From NCBI GenBank assembly GCA_019416685.1, contig DXWV01000050.1:111828-175827 (forward strand): 64,000 nt of DNA, given 5' to 3'. A model generated the notes under the pieces. That model was not told the origin of the DNA. It made no database searches and was given only the letters and a program-made list of their open reading frames with translations. The position numbers and the translations under genes are program-made. The first letter of the stretch is position 1; every line of letters starts with the position of its first letter. This stretch comes from Bacteroides sp. Its GTDB lineage: Bacteria; Bacteroidota; Bacteroidia; Bacteroidales; Bacteroidaceae. Shown here in pieces: positions 16,433-25,247 of this stretch.

Positions 16433-17890
16433 ATGAATAACTATTTTTTTGCGGTCGATCTGGGTGCTACCAGCGGACGTACTATTTTAGGCTCTTTTTC
16501 GGATAAGGGATTGGAACTGGAAGAGATAAACCGTTTTCCAAATCAACTTATTGAAGTAAGAGGACATTACTATTGGGATATTTATGCTCTTTATCAGTCT
16601 GTTATAGATGGATTGAAAATAGTGGCGAAACGGAATCTATCTATTACTTCCATTGGTATTGATACCTGGGGCGTTGATTTTGTTTGTGTAGGTAAAGACG
16701 GGCACTTGTTGCGTCAACCCTATGCTTATCGTGATCCTCATACGGATGGAGCGCCGGAAGCTCTTTTTTCCCGCGTTCCCCGCAGCCGGGTTTATGGTTT
16801 GACAGGTATTCAAGTGATGAATTTTAATTCTCTGTTTCAACTTGACACGCTGCGTGGTAATAATGACAGTGCGTTGGCTGCTGCCAATAAAATATTATTT
16901 ATTCCGGATGCTTTGAGTTACATGCTGACGGGCGAAATGGTGACAGAATACACTATTGCCAGTACAGCACAGTTGGTCAATGCCCAGACCCGGAAATTAG
17001 AGTCGGAATTGCTAAAGGTTGTCGGACTGACTGAAGAACATTTCGGACGTTTTGTTTATCCGGGCGAACAAGTGGGAGTATTGACAAAAGAGATACAGAA
17101 ACTTACCGGCCTGGGGGCTATCCCGGTTATTGCTGTAGCAGGACATGACACTGCTTCTGCGGTAGCTGCCGTTCCGGCGTTAAATCATAATTTTGCTTAT
17201 TTAAGTAGCGGTACGTGGTCACTGATAGGAGTAGAAACAGATACTCCGGTAATCACAGAAGAGACAGAACGCTTAAATTTCACCAATGAAGGTGGAGTAG
17301 CAGGTACGATTCGTCTGTTGAAAAACATATGTGGTATGTGGCTGCTTGAGCGTTGCCGCACAGGTTGGGAAAATATTTCTTATCCGGAATTGATCGCTGA
17401 AGCTGAGGCTGCTGAACCTTTCCGTAGTTTGATCAATCCGGATGATGCTTGTTTTGACAATCCTGCTGATATGCAGGAAACGATTTGCCGGTATTGTACA
17501 GAAACCAATCAGCCTGTACCTGAAACGCGCGGACAAATCGTACGTTGTATTTTTGAGAGTTTGGCGCTTCGCTATCGTCAGGTGTTGGAGAATTTACGTA
17601 ACTTGTCTCCGAAGCCGATAGAAACACTTCATGTAATAGGCGGAGGAAGCCGGAATGAACTATTGAACCAGTTTACTGCCAATGCAATCGGTATTCCGGT
17701 TATAGCCGGTCCTTCGGAGGCTACTGCCATTGGAAATGTTATGATACAGGCTATGGCGGCAGGTGAGGCGGAAGATATTAACGGAATGCGACAACTTATT
17801 CATAACTCTATTCCTTTGAAAACTTATCAACCGCAAAATTCAGAGAATTGGGATACGGCTTATATTCACTTTAAACATATAATATCATGA
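16433..17890 (+). CDS. rhaB: L-rhamnulokinase
   Basis: The 485-residue FGGY-family sugar kinase phosphorylates L-rhamnulose to rhamnulose-1-phosphate in the cytoplasm. Visible motifs are the N-terminal phosphate-binding DLGATSGRTILG, GIDTWGVDFV, the catalytic-Asp segment VAGHDTASAVAAVP, SSGTWSLIG, and the C-terminal GGGSRNELLNQFTANA. There is no signal peptide. The last codons overlap the next gene by 4 bp (ATGA), so RhaB and RhaA are translationally coupled. Identity as rhamnulokinase rather than fuculokinase rests on these motifs and on the adjacent isomerase, transporter and aldolase. Confidence 0.93.
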   Translation: MNNYFFAVDLGATSGRTILGSFSDKGLELEEINRFPNQLIEVRGHYYWDIYALYQSVIDGLKIVAKRNLSITSIGIDTWGVDFVCVGKDGHLLRQPYAYRDPHTDGAPEALFSRVPRSRVYGLTGIQVMNFNSLFQLDTLRGNNDSALAAANKILFIPDALSYMLTGEMVTEYTIASTAQLVNAQTRKLESELLKVVGLTEEHFGRFVYPGEQVGVLTKEIQKLTGLGAIPVIAVAGHDTASAVAAVPALNHNFAYLSSGTWSLIGVETDTPVITEETERLNFTNEGGVAGTIRLLKNICGMWLLERCRTGWENISYPELIAEAEAAEPFRSLINPDDACFDNPADMQETICRYCTETNQPVPETRGQIVRCIFESLALRYRQVLENLRNLSPKPIETLHVIGGGSRNELLNQFTANAIGIPVIAGPSEATAIGNVMIQAMAAGEAEDINGMRQLIHNSIPLKTYQPQNSENWDTAYIHFKHIIS

Positions 17891-19143
17891 AAGAAGAATT
17901 GATTAAAAAGGCTTATGACGTAGCCGTTGAACGCTATGCGGCTGTGGGTGTTGATACTAATAAAGCTCTTGAGGATTTACAGAAAATTTCATTGTCTTTG
18001 CATTGCTGGCAGGCAGATGATGTGGCTGGTTTCGAGTCCAACGGATCATTGAGCGGAGGTATCCAGGCTACTGGTAACTATCCGGGTAAAGCTCGCAATA
18101 TAGAGGAAGTTAGGCAGGACATTCTGAAGGCTGCTTCATATATACCAGGTACACACCGTCTGAACCTGCATGAAATCTATGGCGATTTTGGGGGACAATT
18201 TGTAGACCGTGATCAGGTAGAACCGAAACATTTTGAAAGTTGGATACAGTGGGGAGCAGAACACGGTATGAAATTGGATTTCAATTCCACCTCTTTCTCT
18301 CATCCTAAAAGTGGAAACCTTTCCTTGTCAAATCCGGACAAAGAGATTCGTGATTTCTGGATAGAACATACCAAACGTTGTCGTGCCATAGCCGAGGAGA
18401 TGGGTAAACGCCAGGGCGATCCTTGTATTATGAATTTGTGGGTACACGATGGAAGTAAAGATATCACTGTAAACCGTTTACGCTATCGTGAATTGCTGAA
18501 AGATTCTCTGGATCAGATTTTTGCCATTGATTATAAGCATATGAAGGACTGTATTGAATCAAAAGTATTTGGTATCGGTCTGGAAAGTTATACGGTAGGT
18601 TCTAATGACTTCTATATTGGTTACGGTGCAAGTCGCAATAAAATGGTAACACTGGATACGGGCCATTTCCATCCTACTGAGAGTGTAGCCGACAAGATTT
18701 CATCTTTGTTGCTTTATACACCCGAAATTATGTTGCACGTTAGTCGTCCTGTTCGTTGGGATAGTGATCATGTGACTATCATGAATGATGAAACATTGGA
18801 TCTGGCAAAAGAAGTTGTACGTTGTAATGCACTCGATCGTGTACATATTGGTCTGGACTACTTTGATGCCAGTATCAACCGTATCGGAGCGTACGTTATT
18901 GGTAGCCGCGCTACACAGAAATGTTTTCTGCAAGGCTTACTTGAGCCGATTGCTAAACTTCGCGAATACGAAGCTGACGATAAATTATTCCAGCGTCTTG
19001 CTTTGCTTGAAGAATCGAAATCACTTCCATGGAATGCTGTTTGGGATATGTTCTGCTTGAAGAATAATGTTCCTGTAGGTGAAGATTTTATCGCAGAAAT
19101 AGAGAAATACGAAGTGGAGGTAACTTCAAAAAGAGGGGCATAG
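17887..19143 (+). CDS. rhaA: L-rhamnose isomerase
   Basis: The 418-residue cytoplasmic enzyme converts L-rhamnose to L-rhamnulose. Length and motifs fit the RhaA family: SLHCWQADDVAGFE, LNLHEIYGDFGGQFVDRDQ, LDFNSTSFSHPKSG, WVHDGSKD, the metal-site region LDTGHFHPTESVADK, and RPVRWDSDHV. It overlaps rhaB by 4 bp. It is followed by an intergenic stretch of inverted AGTGATNA-type repeats before rhaT. Confidence 0.95.
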   Translation: MKEELIKKAYDVAVERYAAVGVDTNKALEDLQKISLSLHCWQADDVAGFESNGSLSGGIQATGNYPGKARNIEEVRQDILKAASYIPGTHRLNLHEIYGDFGGQFVDRDQVEPKHFESWIQWGAEHGMKLDFNSTSFSHPKSGNLSLSNPDKEIRDFWIEHTKRCRAIAEEMGKRQGDPCIMNLWVHDGSKDITVNRLRYRELLKDSLDQIFAIDYKHMKDCIESKVFGIGLESYTVGSNDFYIGYGASRNKMVTLDTGHFHPTESVADKISSLLLYTPEIMLHVSRPVRWDSDHVTIMNDETLDLAKEVVRCNALDRVHIGLDYFDASINRIGAYVIGSRATQKCFLQGLLEPIAKLREYEADDKLFQRLALLEESKSLPWNAVWDMFCLKNNVPVGEDFIAEIEKYEVEVTSKRGA

Positions 19144-19257
19144 TGAATTAGTGGTTAGTGATAAGTGATGAGTGATTAGCGGGCTGCGCTATTGCTCATC
19201 ATTTATCACTCATCACTCATTTGTCGCTAATCACTAATCAATTAATCACTAATATAC
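19144..19257. repeat. Intergenic inverted repeat made of AGTGATNA-type units
   Basis: The whole gap between rhaA and rhaT is built of short units. The left half repeats TTAGTGATAAGTGATGAG-type words. The right half has their complements (TTATCACTCATCACTCA; CTAATCACTAATCA). The arms can fold into a long imperfect hairpin. A clearly related copy lies at 58764-58868. No coding potential is present. Confidence 0.75.
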
Positions 19258-20289
19258 ATGAATACACTGATAGGACTCATTATTATTGCTATTGGAAGCT
19301 TCGGACAAAGTAGTTCGTATGTGCCTATAAATAAAGTAAAAAGCTGGTCTTGGGAAAGTTTCTGGCTGGTGCAGGGGATTTTTGCATGGCTTGTATTTCC
19401 TTTGTTGGGGGCTTTGCTGGCTGTTCCTGAGGGGAGTAGCCTGATCGAGTTATGGGGCTCAGGGGGAGCTTTTCCTGCTATTATATATGGAGTGTTGTGG
19501 GGTGTTGGAGGACTTACGTTCGGACTTAGTATGCGCTATCTTGGTGTAGCTCTAGGGCAGAGTATTGCGTTGGGAACTTGTGCTGGATTTGGCACCCTTT
19601 TTCCTGCTATTTTTGCCGGAAAGGATTTGTTTCATGGTGATGGACTGATGTTACTTATCGGTGTATGTATCACATTAGCCGGTATTGCAGTTATCGGTTA
19701 TGCCGGAAGTTTGCGTTCCAAAAATATGACTGAGGAAGAGAAAAAAGCAGCTGTAAAGGACTTTGCATTAACAAAAGGGCTGTTGGTTGCTTTGTTGGCA
19801 GGTGTAATGAGTGCTTGTTTTGCTCTCGGGCTGGATGCGGGAACTCCTATCAAGGAAGCCGCTCTTACCGGTAATGTAGAAGCTTTATATGCAGGACTGC
19901 CTGTTATATTCCTTGTTACTCTGGGTGGTTTCTGTACAAATGCTGCATATTGTATTCAACAGAATATTAAAAACAAAACGGGTAAAGAATATTTTTCTGT
20001 TAAGGGAGGTCAGTTGATTAATAATTTGTTATTTTGTGCGTTGGCCGGAGTACTTTGGTATTCTCAGTTTTTTGGATTGGAAATGGGAAAAAGTTTTCTG
20101 GTAGATAGTCCTGTTTTGCTGGCATTCTCCTGGAGTATTCTGATGTCTTTAAATGTTACTTTTAGTAACGTTTGGGGGATTATCCTCAAAGAATGGAAAG
20201 GGGCAAGCAGTTCAACAATCGGAACATTGATTCTTGGGTTGGTGATACTTATCTCTTCTATTATAGTGGTTGCTATGGCACAAGCCTAA
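19258..20289 (+). CDS. rhaT: L-rhamnose/proton symporter
   Basis: The 343-residue integral membrane protein has about ten hydrophobic segments and matches the RhaT family: N-terminal GLIIIAIGSFGQSSSYVPIN, WLVFPLLGALLAVP, and LGVALGQSIALGTCAGFGTL. It imports L-rhamnose released by GH106 into the cytoplasm for RhaA. It sits between rhaA and rhaD and is flanked on both sides by different intergenic repeats, which makes the operon structure unusual. Confidence 0.92.
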   Translation: MNTLIGLIIIAIGSFGQSSSYVPINKVKSWSWESFWLVQGIFAWLVFPLLGALLAVPEGSSLIELWGSGGAFPAIIYGVLWGVGGLTFGLSMRYLGVALGQSIALGTCAGFGTLFPAIFAGKDLFHGDGLMLLIGVCITLAGIAVIGYAGSLRSKNMTEEEKKAAVKDFALTKGLLVALLAGVMSACFALGLDAGTPIKEAALTGNVEALYAGLPVIFLVTLGGFCTNAAYCIQQNIKNKTGKEYFSVKGGQLINNLLFCALAGVLWYSQFFGLEMGKSFLVDSPVLLAFSWSILMSLNVTFSNVWGIILKEWKGASSSTIGTLILGLVILISSIIVVAMAQA

Positions 20290-20316
20290 AGGAATTTATG
20301 ATTTTATTATTTACTG

Positions 20317-20433
20317 TTTACGATTGAAAAATGTCTGTAACCAATAATAAATCAGATAACTTCAATCGTAAATCGTCAAATCGTAAATCATTTTGTTTTT
20401 TCAATCGTAAATCGTTAAATCGTAAATAAAAAG
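20317..20433. repeat. Intergenic repeat with AATCGTAAATCGT units
   Basis: Upstream of rhaD, two direct copies of TTCAATCGTAAATCGT (starting at 20361 and 20400, period 39) are followed by further AAATCGTAAAT words. An opposite-strand copy TTTACGATTGAA lies at 20317-20328, so either direct copy can pair with it to form a hairpin. The last unit ends just before the rhaD start and may include its ribosome-binding region. Confidence 0.7.
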
Positions 20434-21243
20434 ATGAAATCAATTTTAGAAAATCGTCCGGCTCTTACAAATGAAGTGAACAAAGCCGCTGAGGTAGCCG
20501 GATACCTCTGGCAAAAAGGATGGGCCGAACGCAATGGTGGTAATATTGTAGTGAATATTACAGAATTTGTAGATGATGAAATCAATGCTCTGGCTCCTAT
20601 TAGTGAGGTGAAGCCTATTGGCACTGTACTTCCTTATTTGAAGGGATGTTATTTTTATTGCAAAGGAACCAATAAGCGTATGCGTGATCTGGCTCGCTGG
20701 CCAATGGAACACGGTTCTGTCATTCGTATTCTCGATGACTGTGCAAGTTATGTCATTATAGCTGACCAGCCTGTATTACCAACTTCTGAACTCCCGTCAC
20801 ATTTGTGTATGCACAATTATTTGATTAGTAAAGGATCTACTTATAAAGCATCTCTTCATACACATCCTATTGAACTGATTGCTATGACGCATCACGAACC
20901 TTTCTTGAAGAAGGATGTATTGACCAATCTGCTTTGGAGTATGATACCTGAAACAAAGGCTTTCTGTCCGCGTGGTCTGGGTATTATTCCTTATGCATTA
21001 CCTAGCTCTGTAGCATTGGCTGAAGCTACAATCAAAGAATTAGATGACTATGATGTAGTGATGTGGGAGAAACATGGCGCCTGTGCTGTTGGTGAAGACA
21101 TTATGGATGCGTTTGATCAGATTGATGTATTAAGTAAGTCAGCTCAGATCTATATTAATGCGCGCAATATGGGTTTTGTCCCCGATGGTATGAGCCAGGA
21201 ACAAATGCGTGAAATGACAACAGCGTTCAATTTACCTAAATAA
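20434..21243 (+). CDS. rhaD: Rhamnulose-1-phosphate aldolase
   Basis: The 269-residue class II aldolase splits rhamnulose-1-phosphate into dihydroxyacetone phosphate and L-lactaldehyde. Motifs are the substrate-binding AERNGGNIVVNI, the zinc-binding LHTHPIELIAMTHHE, and WEKHGACAVGED with a further metal His. Length and architecture match RhaD. It completes the RhaA-RhaB-RhaD route next to the transporter. L-lactaldehyde is probably handled by FucO encoded at 62145-63299. Confidence 0.94.
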   Translation: MKSILENRPALTNEVNKAAEVAGYLWQKGWAERNGGNIVVNITEFVDDEINALAPISEVKPIGTVLPYLKGCYFYCKGTNKRMRDLARWPMEHGSVIRILDDCASYVIIADQPVLPTSELPSHLCMHNYLISKGSTYKASLHTHPIELIAMTHHEPFLKKDVLTNLLWSMIPETKAFCPRGLGIIPYALPSSVALAEATIKELDDYDVVMWEKHGACAVGEDIMDAFDQIDVLSKSAQIYINARNMGFVPDGMSQEQMREMTTAFNLPK

Positions 21244-21263
21244 TCATCAAAGTAGTTATATTC

Positions 21264-22562
21264 ATGAAACGAATCTTTATATCTTGTGCTCTTTTCTTGT
21301 GTACTATTTCTCTTTCTGCTCAGACTAAAATGACGGCAAAAGAGGCTGCAGTGAAAATTGCCGATCGGATACTTAATAGTACTACGTACGAATTTAAGAA
21401 CACCAAGACTGGAGAGGTTTACAAATCAGTGAAGAAACTTCCTCTGTCAATGGATGTGAAAGTAGCCTGTAAATACAATAACTGGCACTACACGAATGGG
21501 GTTACTAACATCGCATTGATGGAACTTGCCGATAAGATAGGCGATCAGAAGTATGACAAGTATGTATTGAAGAACATGAATTTTGTCTTCAATGAAGGTA
21601 ATCTTGATTTTTTCCGTCGTCAGTATGATCAAGCTTTCAAAGAAGGAGGTTGGAATGCAATCCGTAAGTTAAGCTGGCATATGATTTTCCGTGCTAAACG
21701 CTTGGATGATAATGGACCGATGGGGGCTAGTTTGATTGATTTACAGATGCGTCACCCTAACGAGGCTTTTCTCAACTATGTGAATGAGACGGCAGACCAT
21801 TTAAACTATGCCGAACCTCGTTTGGTAGACGGAACGATTGCCCGTCTTTGGCCCCATGTCAATACAATCTGGGCAGATGATGCCTTTATGGCTATCTCTT
21901 TCCTGGCCCGTATGGGAAAAATGACTGGTGATGAAAAGTATTTTAATGATGCTGCCAATCAGGTGCTGAACTATACCCGTTATTTGTGGTGTCCGGAAAA
22001 GAATATCTACTATCATTGTTACCATACTGATAACAAAGAACATGGTGTAGCTCATTGGAGTCGTGCCAATGGTTGGGTATTTATGGCACAGGCCGATTTG
22101 CTTAGCATGATGCCGAAAGACCATCCGATGCGTGAGGCGGTTATTGAGAATTTCCGTCAACAGGCAAGTGGTGTTGCCCGTTATCAGGGGAAAAATGGTT
22201 TATGGCACCAGTTGCTTGATAAAGAAGACTCTTACGAAGAGATCACCGGAACAGCTATGTTTGTATTCGGTATCGCCCGTGGCGTAAAAGAAGGCTGGTT
22301 GCATCCAGACTTTATTTATGTAGCAGAACAGGGATTGAAAGGCATGATGATGAAGATAACGGATGAGGGAGATGTAACTGCAATTTGTGTAGGTACAGGC
22401 ATTATGCCTTCTGTTTCTTATTATTACAATCGCCCAACTCAGAAGAATGATCCTATGGGTGAAGGCCCGGTGTTACGCGCACTGATTGAAATGATTGATG
22501 CACCGAAATATACTGAAATAAAAGCTGAAGAACAATATGATAAAATAGTTTTAAAAAAGTAG
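21264..22562 (+). CDS. GH105 family unsaturated rhamnogalacturonyl hydrolase
   Basis: The 432-residue protein has a signal peptide ending SLSAQ and a single (alpha/alpha)6 barrel. GH105-type motifs are WHYTNGVTNIALMEL, IWADDAFMAISFLARMG with the likely catalytic Asp near residue 207, and HWSRANGWVFMAQADLL. It would release the unsaturated uronic acid from lyase products. It differs substantially from the GH105 half of the fusion at 6140-8668, so the two probably act on different oligosaccharides. It lies 20 bp after rhaD and is the last gene before a hairpin and a 522-bp gap. Confidence 0.87.
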   Translation: MKRIFISCALFLCTISLSAQTKMTAKEAAVKIADRILNSTTYEFKNTKTGEVYKSVKKLPLSMDVKVACKYNNWHYTNGVTNIALMELADKIGDQKYDKYVLKNMNFVFNEGNLDFFRRQYDQAFKEGGWNAIRKLSWHMIFRAKRLDDNGPMGASLIDLQMRHPNEAFLNYVNETADHLNYAEPRLVDGTIARLWPHVNTIWADDAFMAISFLARMGKMTGDEKYFNDAANQVLNYTRYLWCPEKNIYYHCYHTDNKEHGVAHWSRANGWVFMAQADLLSMMPKDHPMREAVIENFRQQASGVARYQGKNGLWHQLLDKEDSYEEITGTAMFVFGIARGVKEGWLHPDFIYVAEQGLKGMMMKITDEGDVTAICVGTGIMPSVSYYYNRPTQKNDPMGEGPVLRALIEMIDAPKYTEIKAEEQYDKIVLKK

Positions 22563-22591
22563 TTTATTGTTCAAGTGTATATTTTTCTATT

Positions 22592-22636
22592 ATCACCTTC
22601 TTTTATAAGTATGTAATGCTTGTGAAAGAAGGTGAT
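22592..22636. terminator. Stem-loop at the end of the rhamnose block, candidate terminator
   Basis: A perfect 12-bp stem (ATCACCTTCTTT with AAAGAAGGTGAT) extends by six more pairs including wobbles around a 9-base loop. It sits 29 bases after the GH105 stop. The T run after it is weak, so it may be a 3' end stabiliser rather than a strong terminator. Confidence 0.5.
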
Positions 22637-23021
22637 CTGTATTTACTGGCTATTGTTTGCTATGCTATTTGTTTTGTTTGTAATATGAAGCAGATGAATA
22701 GCATATTTTGTGCTATGAATATATACAGGTAATGTATTAACTATCAATTTTCTATTGATGATGAGAAGCTTTTCTTGTACTTATAACATTCGGATGTTGT
22801 GATTACCTAAACCTGAGTTATTATTATATTAAAGCTATTGCTTACAGGTATAAAAATGTATTCCCAAGGATAGGAACATTATATAAGTTGGGTGTTCTTT
22901 ATAAAGGTAAGAAGAATAATTTAACATTCTCTTCCATATCTTGCCTTAATTTTAAGTCATAAAAATCAATTTTTGTATCAATTCAGCCAAAATTTATACG
23001 CTACCGTGTTCGATAACTGCG
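22637..23021. other. Non-coding stretch upstream of the beta-rich protein gene
   Basis: About 385 AT-rich bases with no credible ORF or RNA gene. It contains small inverted repeats (ATAGCA...TGCTAT near 22697-22715). Near its right end it carries GTGTTCGATAAC at 23006-23017, a 12-mer also found at 51010-51021. Confidence 0.5.
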
Positions 23022-23029
23022 TATTTTTG
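23022..23029 (+). promoter_or_regulatory. Candidate -7 element upstream of 23085
   Basis: TATTTTTG matches TAnnTTTG, about 55 bases before the ATG at 23085. No TTTG lies at -33. Instead the shared 12-mer GTGTTCGATAAC sits 4 bases upstream, which would fit an activator-dependent promoter. Confidence 0.35.
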
Positions 23030-23084
23030 CAATAATAATATTATATAAATATTAAGCTATTGTTAAACTAATAATTTAAAAACT

Positions 23085-25079
23085 ATGAGAAAGAATACTT
23101 TTCTTAGTGCGATGCTTTTAGCTGCATCGGTGTCAGTTGCTAATGCACAAGAGCTTGTTTGGCAAAATTCGTATGGAACCGGTGTTTGGGGAGTTTCCTC
23201 TCCAGAATGGGGAAAAGATTACGGAGGTGGTTTTTTGCTTCCTAATGGGTGGGATAATGGTTCTACTGCTATTTTTGATGGTAATGGAAAATTTACTGAC
23301 GAAGAAGGGAATCCTATAGAAACAGAAACCATTAAGTTAACCGGTGAAATGGAAGTAGCCGATATAAAGGTGAGTGGGGATAAGAATTACTCTATTTCTT
23401 ATCAGGCAGAAAAGACCACTGATAAGATTGTTGGTGAAGGTACTCTTTTAAAAGAGGGTAATGGCGACTTTATTCTAAATGTTCTCAACGAATTGAAAGG
23501 TGGAACGGTGGTTCGTGGCGGGCGCGTTATTATGGAAAAAGCTGATTCCCCTAATGCGTTTGGTAGTAAAGTTTCACTGGAAGGCGGAGCTGTAGGTATG
23601 GCTATAAGCGATAATAAAAATACTCTCAAATTTTCTGCAGCGTCAATTGTAGTTCCTGAAAAAAGCACAGGGGCTATAACAGCCGGACGTTATGTGTATT
23701 TATTAAATGAATTTGGTGGTAAAGGACAACTGGCTATCTACTCTGGTGGTGAACGTGTAGGTTTTACTGAAGATTTTGCAGGGAAAACAGATATGGTAGG
23801 CTTAACAGGTTTTGAAGGTGAGTTGTTGGTAGGCGCTAATAATGATGAAGCTCTTTCACCTTCTTATAGAGCTGTATTCTTGAATTCTACAAAGAAATTT
23901 GATGATTTTGTTGCAGCGGGAAACTTTAGCGGAGATTTGTATGGAGTAGATTCTACATTTGTGTACACGAAAGTTACTTTGCTGGAAGGAGCCGGATTTA
24001 CAAGCGGTAGTGGTAATCGTTGTTATGCTATTGGTGAGTTGAATGCAGAAGAAGGCGGATGGCTTGGCGGATATGTGAAGAATTCAAATTCTCCGGATAT
24101 TACTTACGCTGTGGGGTATTCTAATACAGATGTAATAACACCGGTTGCTATCTTTGATCCGGGGAAAAAATCGTACAATTGGATTCGTATGATAAAGATG
24201 GGTACAGGAACTTATACTTTTACTCATGTGAATGAAAGTCCGGCTGCTGTATTCAAAGGTTTGTTTGTAAACTCAGGGCGTGCTTATATTAATATTCCTG
24301 TTACTGAAACTGGCGTAGCATTCGATAGAGTAACAAAAGCTCCTGCTGCCATGACTATTTATGCAGATGCAGTTGGTGGTGGTAATGGTCGTCTTGTAGG
24401 AGGTATAGCTGTAGAAGGTGGTAAACTTGAAGTAGGCTATATGGGTATTGGTGAATTGGTATTGGCTGATATTAATGGTGAAACTCAGAAGTCTCCATTG
24501 ACTGTAAAGGATGGTGGTATAGTTGAATTTGAACTTGCCTCTGCAACAAGTTATGATAAACTGACTACAAATAATGTAGCTACATTCAATGGCAATAAGA
24601 TTATTGTAAAAGCAGCTGAATCTTTTGATATAAAGAATGGTGATACATTTACTATTTTGGATGCTGCGGTTGTCTCTGCAGATGATACCTATGAAATTGA
24701 ATATCAGGGATTCCCGGCCGGACTTACGTTTACTGCTGAAAAACAAGAATATCAGTCCGGTACAAAAACAGAGGGTGAAGGTGAAGAAGCTACGGAGGTT
24801 CCGATAATGGGTTACAAAATTGTACTGACTGCTAACGGATCAGGTGCTGGTACTGGCATTGAAGTAGCTGAAGCAGCTGAAGAAGTAGTGGTTTATGCAC
24901 AAGATGGTAATATTGTGGTAAACGGCGTTGATGTTGAGAATGTTGTAGTAGTGAATAATCAAGGAATGTTGATCGCCAACTCTAACTCAGCTATTGTTCC
25001 GATGAATGTTATGAAGGGTTTATATATTGTAAAAGTAAAAACGACTAAGGGTATAGTTATTAAAAAGATTGTGTTATAA
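23085..25079 (+). CDS. Secreted beta-strand-rich protein of unknown function with T9SS-like tail
   Basis: The 664-residue protein has a signal peptide (MRKNTFLSAMLLAASVSVANAQ). I do not recognise its family. It is rich in Gly, Val and Thr with repeated short strands such as GTVVRGGRVIMEKADSPNAFG and GELLVGANND. These are typical of the beta-helix passengers seen in autotransporter-associated repeats. No catalytic signature is visible. The last 70 residues (VVVYAQDGNIVVNG to GLYIVKVKTTKGIVIKKIVL) resemble the Por-secretion/T9SS type A C-terminal domain. It has its own leader with a candidate promoter and is followed by a terminator. Its location between the rhamnose genes and the lyase-SusCD operon suggests a surface or matrix role in pectin use. 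Confidence 0.6.
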   Translation: MRKNTFLSAMLLAASVSVANAQELVWQNSYGTGVWGVSSPEWGKDYGGGFLLPNGWDNGSTAIFDGNGKFTDEEGNPIETETIKLTGEMEVADIKVSGDKNYSISYQAEKTTDKIVGEGTLLKEGNGDFILNVLNELKGGTVVRGGRVIMEKADSPNAFGSKVSLEGGAVGMAISDNKNTLKFSAASIVVPEKSTGAITAGRYVYLLNEFGGKGQLAIYSGGERVGFTEDFAGKTDMVGLTGFEGELLVGANNDEALSPSYRAVFLNSTKKFDDFVAAGNFSGDLYGVDSTFVYTKVTLLEGAGFTSGSGNRCYAIGELNAEEGGWLGGYVKNSNSPDITYAVGYSNTDVITPVAIFDPGKKSYNWIRMIKMGTGTYTFTHVNESPAAVFKGLFVNSGRAYINIPVTETGVAFDRVTKAPAAMTIYADAVGGGNGRLVGGIAVEGGKLEVGYMGIGELVLADINGETQKSPLTVKDGGIVEFELASATSYDKLTTNNVATFNGNKIIVKAAESFDIKNGDTFTILDAAVVSADDTYEIEYQGFPAGLTFTAEKQEYQSGTKTEGEGEEATEVPIMGYKIVLTANGSGAGTGIEVAEAAEEVVVYAQDGNIVVNGVDVENVVVVNNQGMLIANSNSAIVPMNVMKGLYIVKVKTTKGIVIKKIVL

Positions 25080-25098
25080 ACATTTTGTTTAAAGGGAA

Positions 25099-25145
25099 AA
25101 GAAGAGAGGCGGTTGCGATTAAGAGAACCGTCTTTCTCTTCTTAA
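25099..25145 (+). terminator. Terminator after the beta-rich protein gene
   Basis: A stem of about 15 pairs (AAGAAGAGAGGCGGTT against AACCGTCTTTCTCTTCTT) with an 11-base loop lies 20 bases after the stop at 25079. It separates this gene from the PL1 gene. Confidence 0.65.
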
Positions 25146-25247
25146 CTTTGATATTTATTCTTATTGCCTTTAAAAATTAATCTTACTACGTACTATGAGA
25201 GACATTTGATTTCTTTCCTGCGTAGCTTTCAAATAATTGATAAAACT

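Noticed and set aside
19144..20433. CRISPR array in the repeat-rich gaps around rhaT
   Set aside because: Units are only 7-16 bases, partly inverted and without unique spacers; no cas genes are present.
22637..23021. Riboswitch in the long leader of the beta-rich protein gene
   Set aside because: Only short AT-rich inverted repeats are seen and no known riboswitch core is recognisable.
25164..25247. N-terminal extension of the PL1 lyase
   Set aside because: The 28 residues are not signal-like, and a clean signal peptide starts at 25248.
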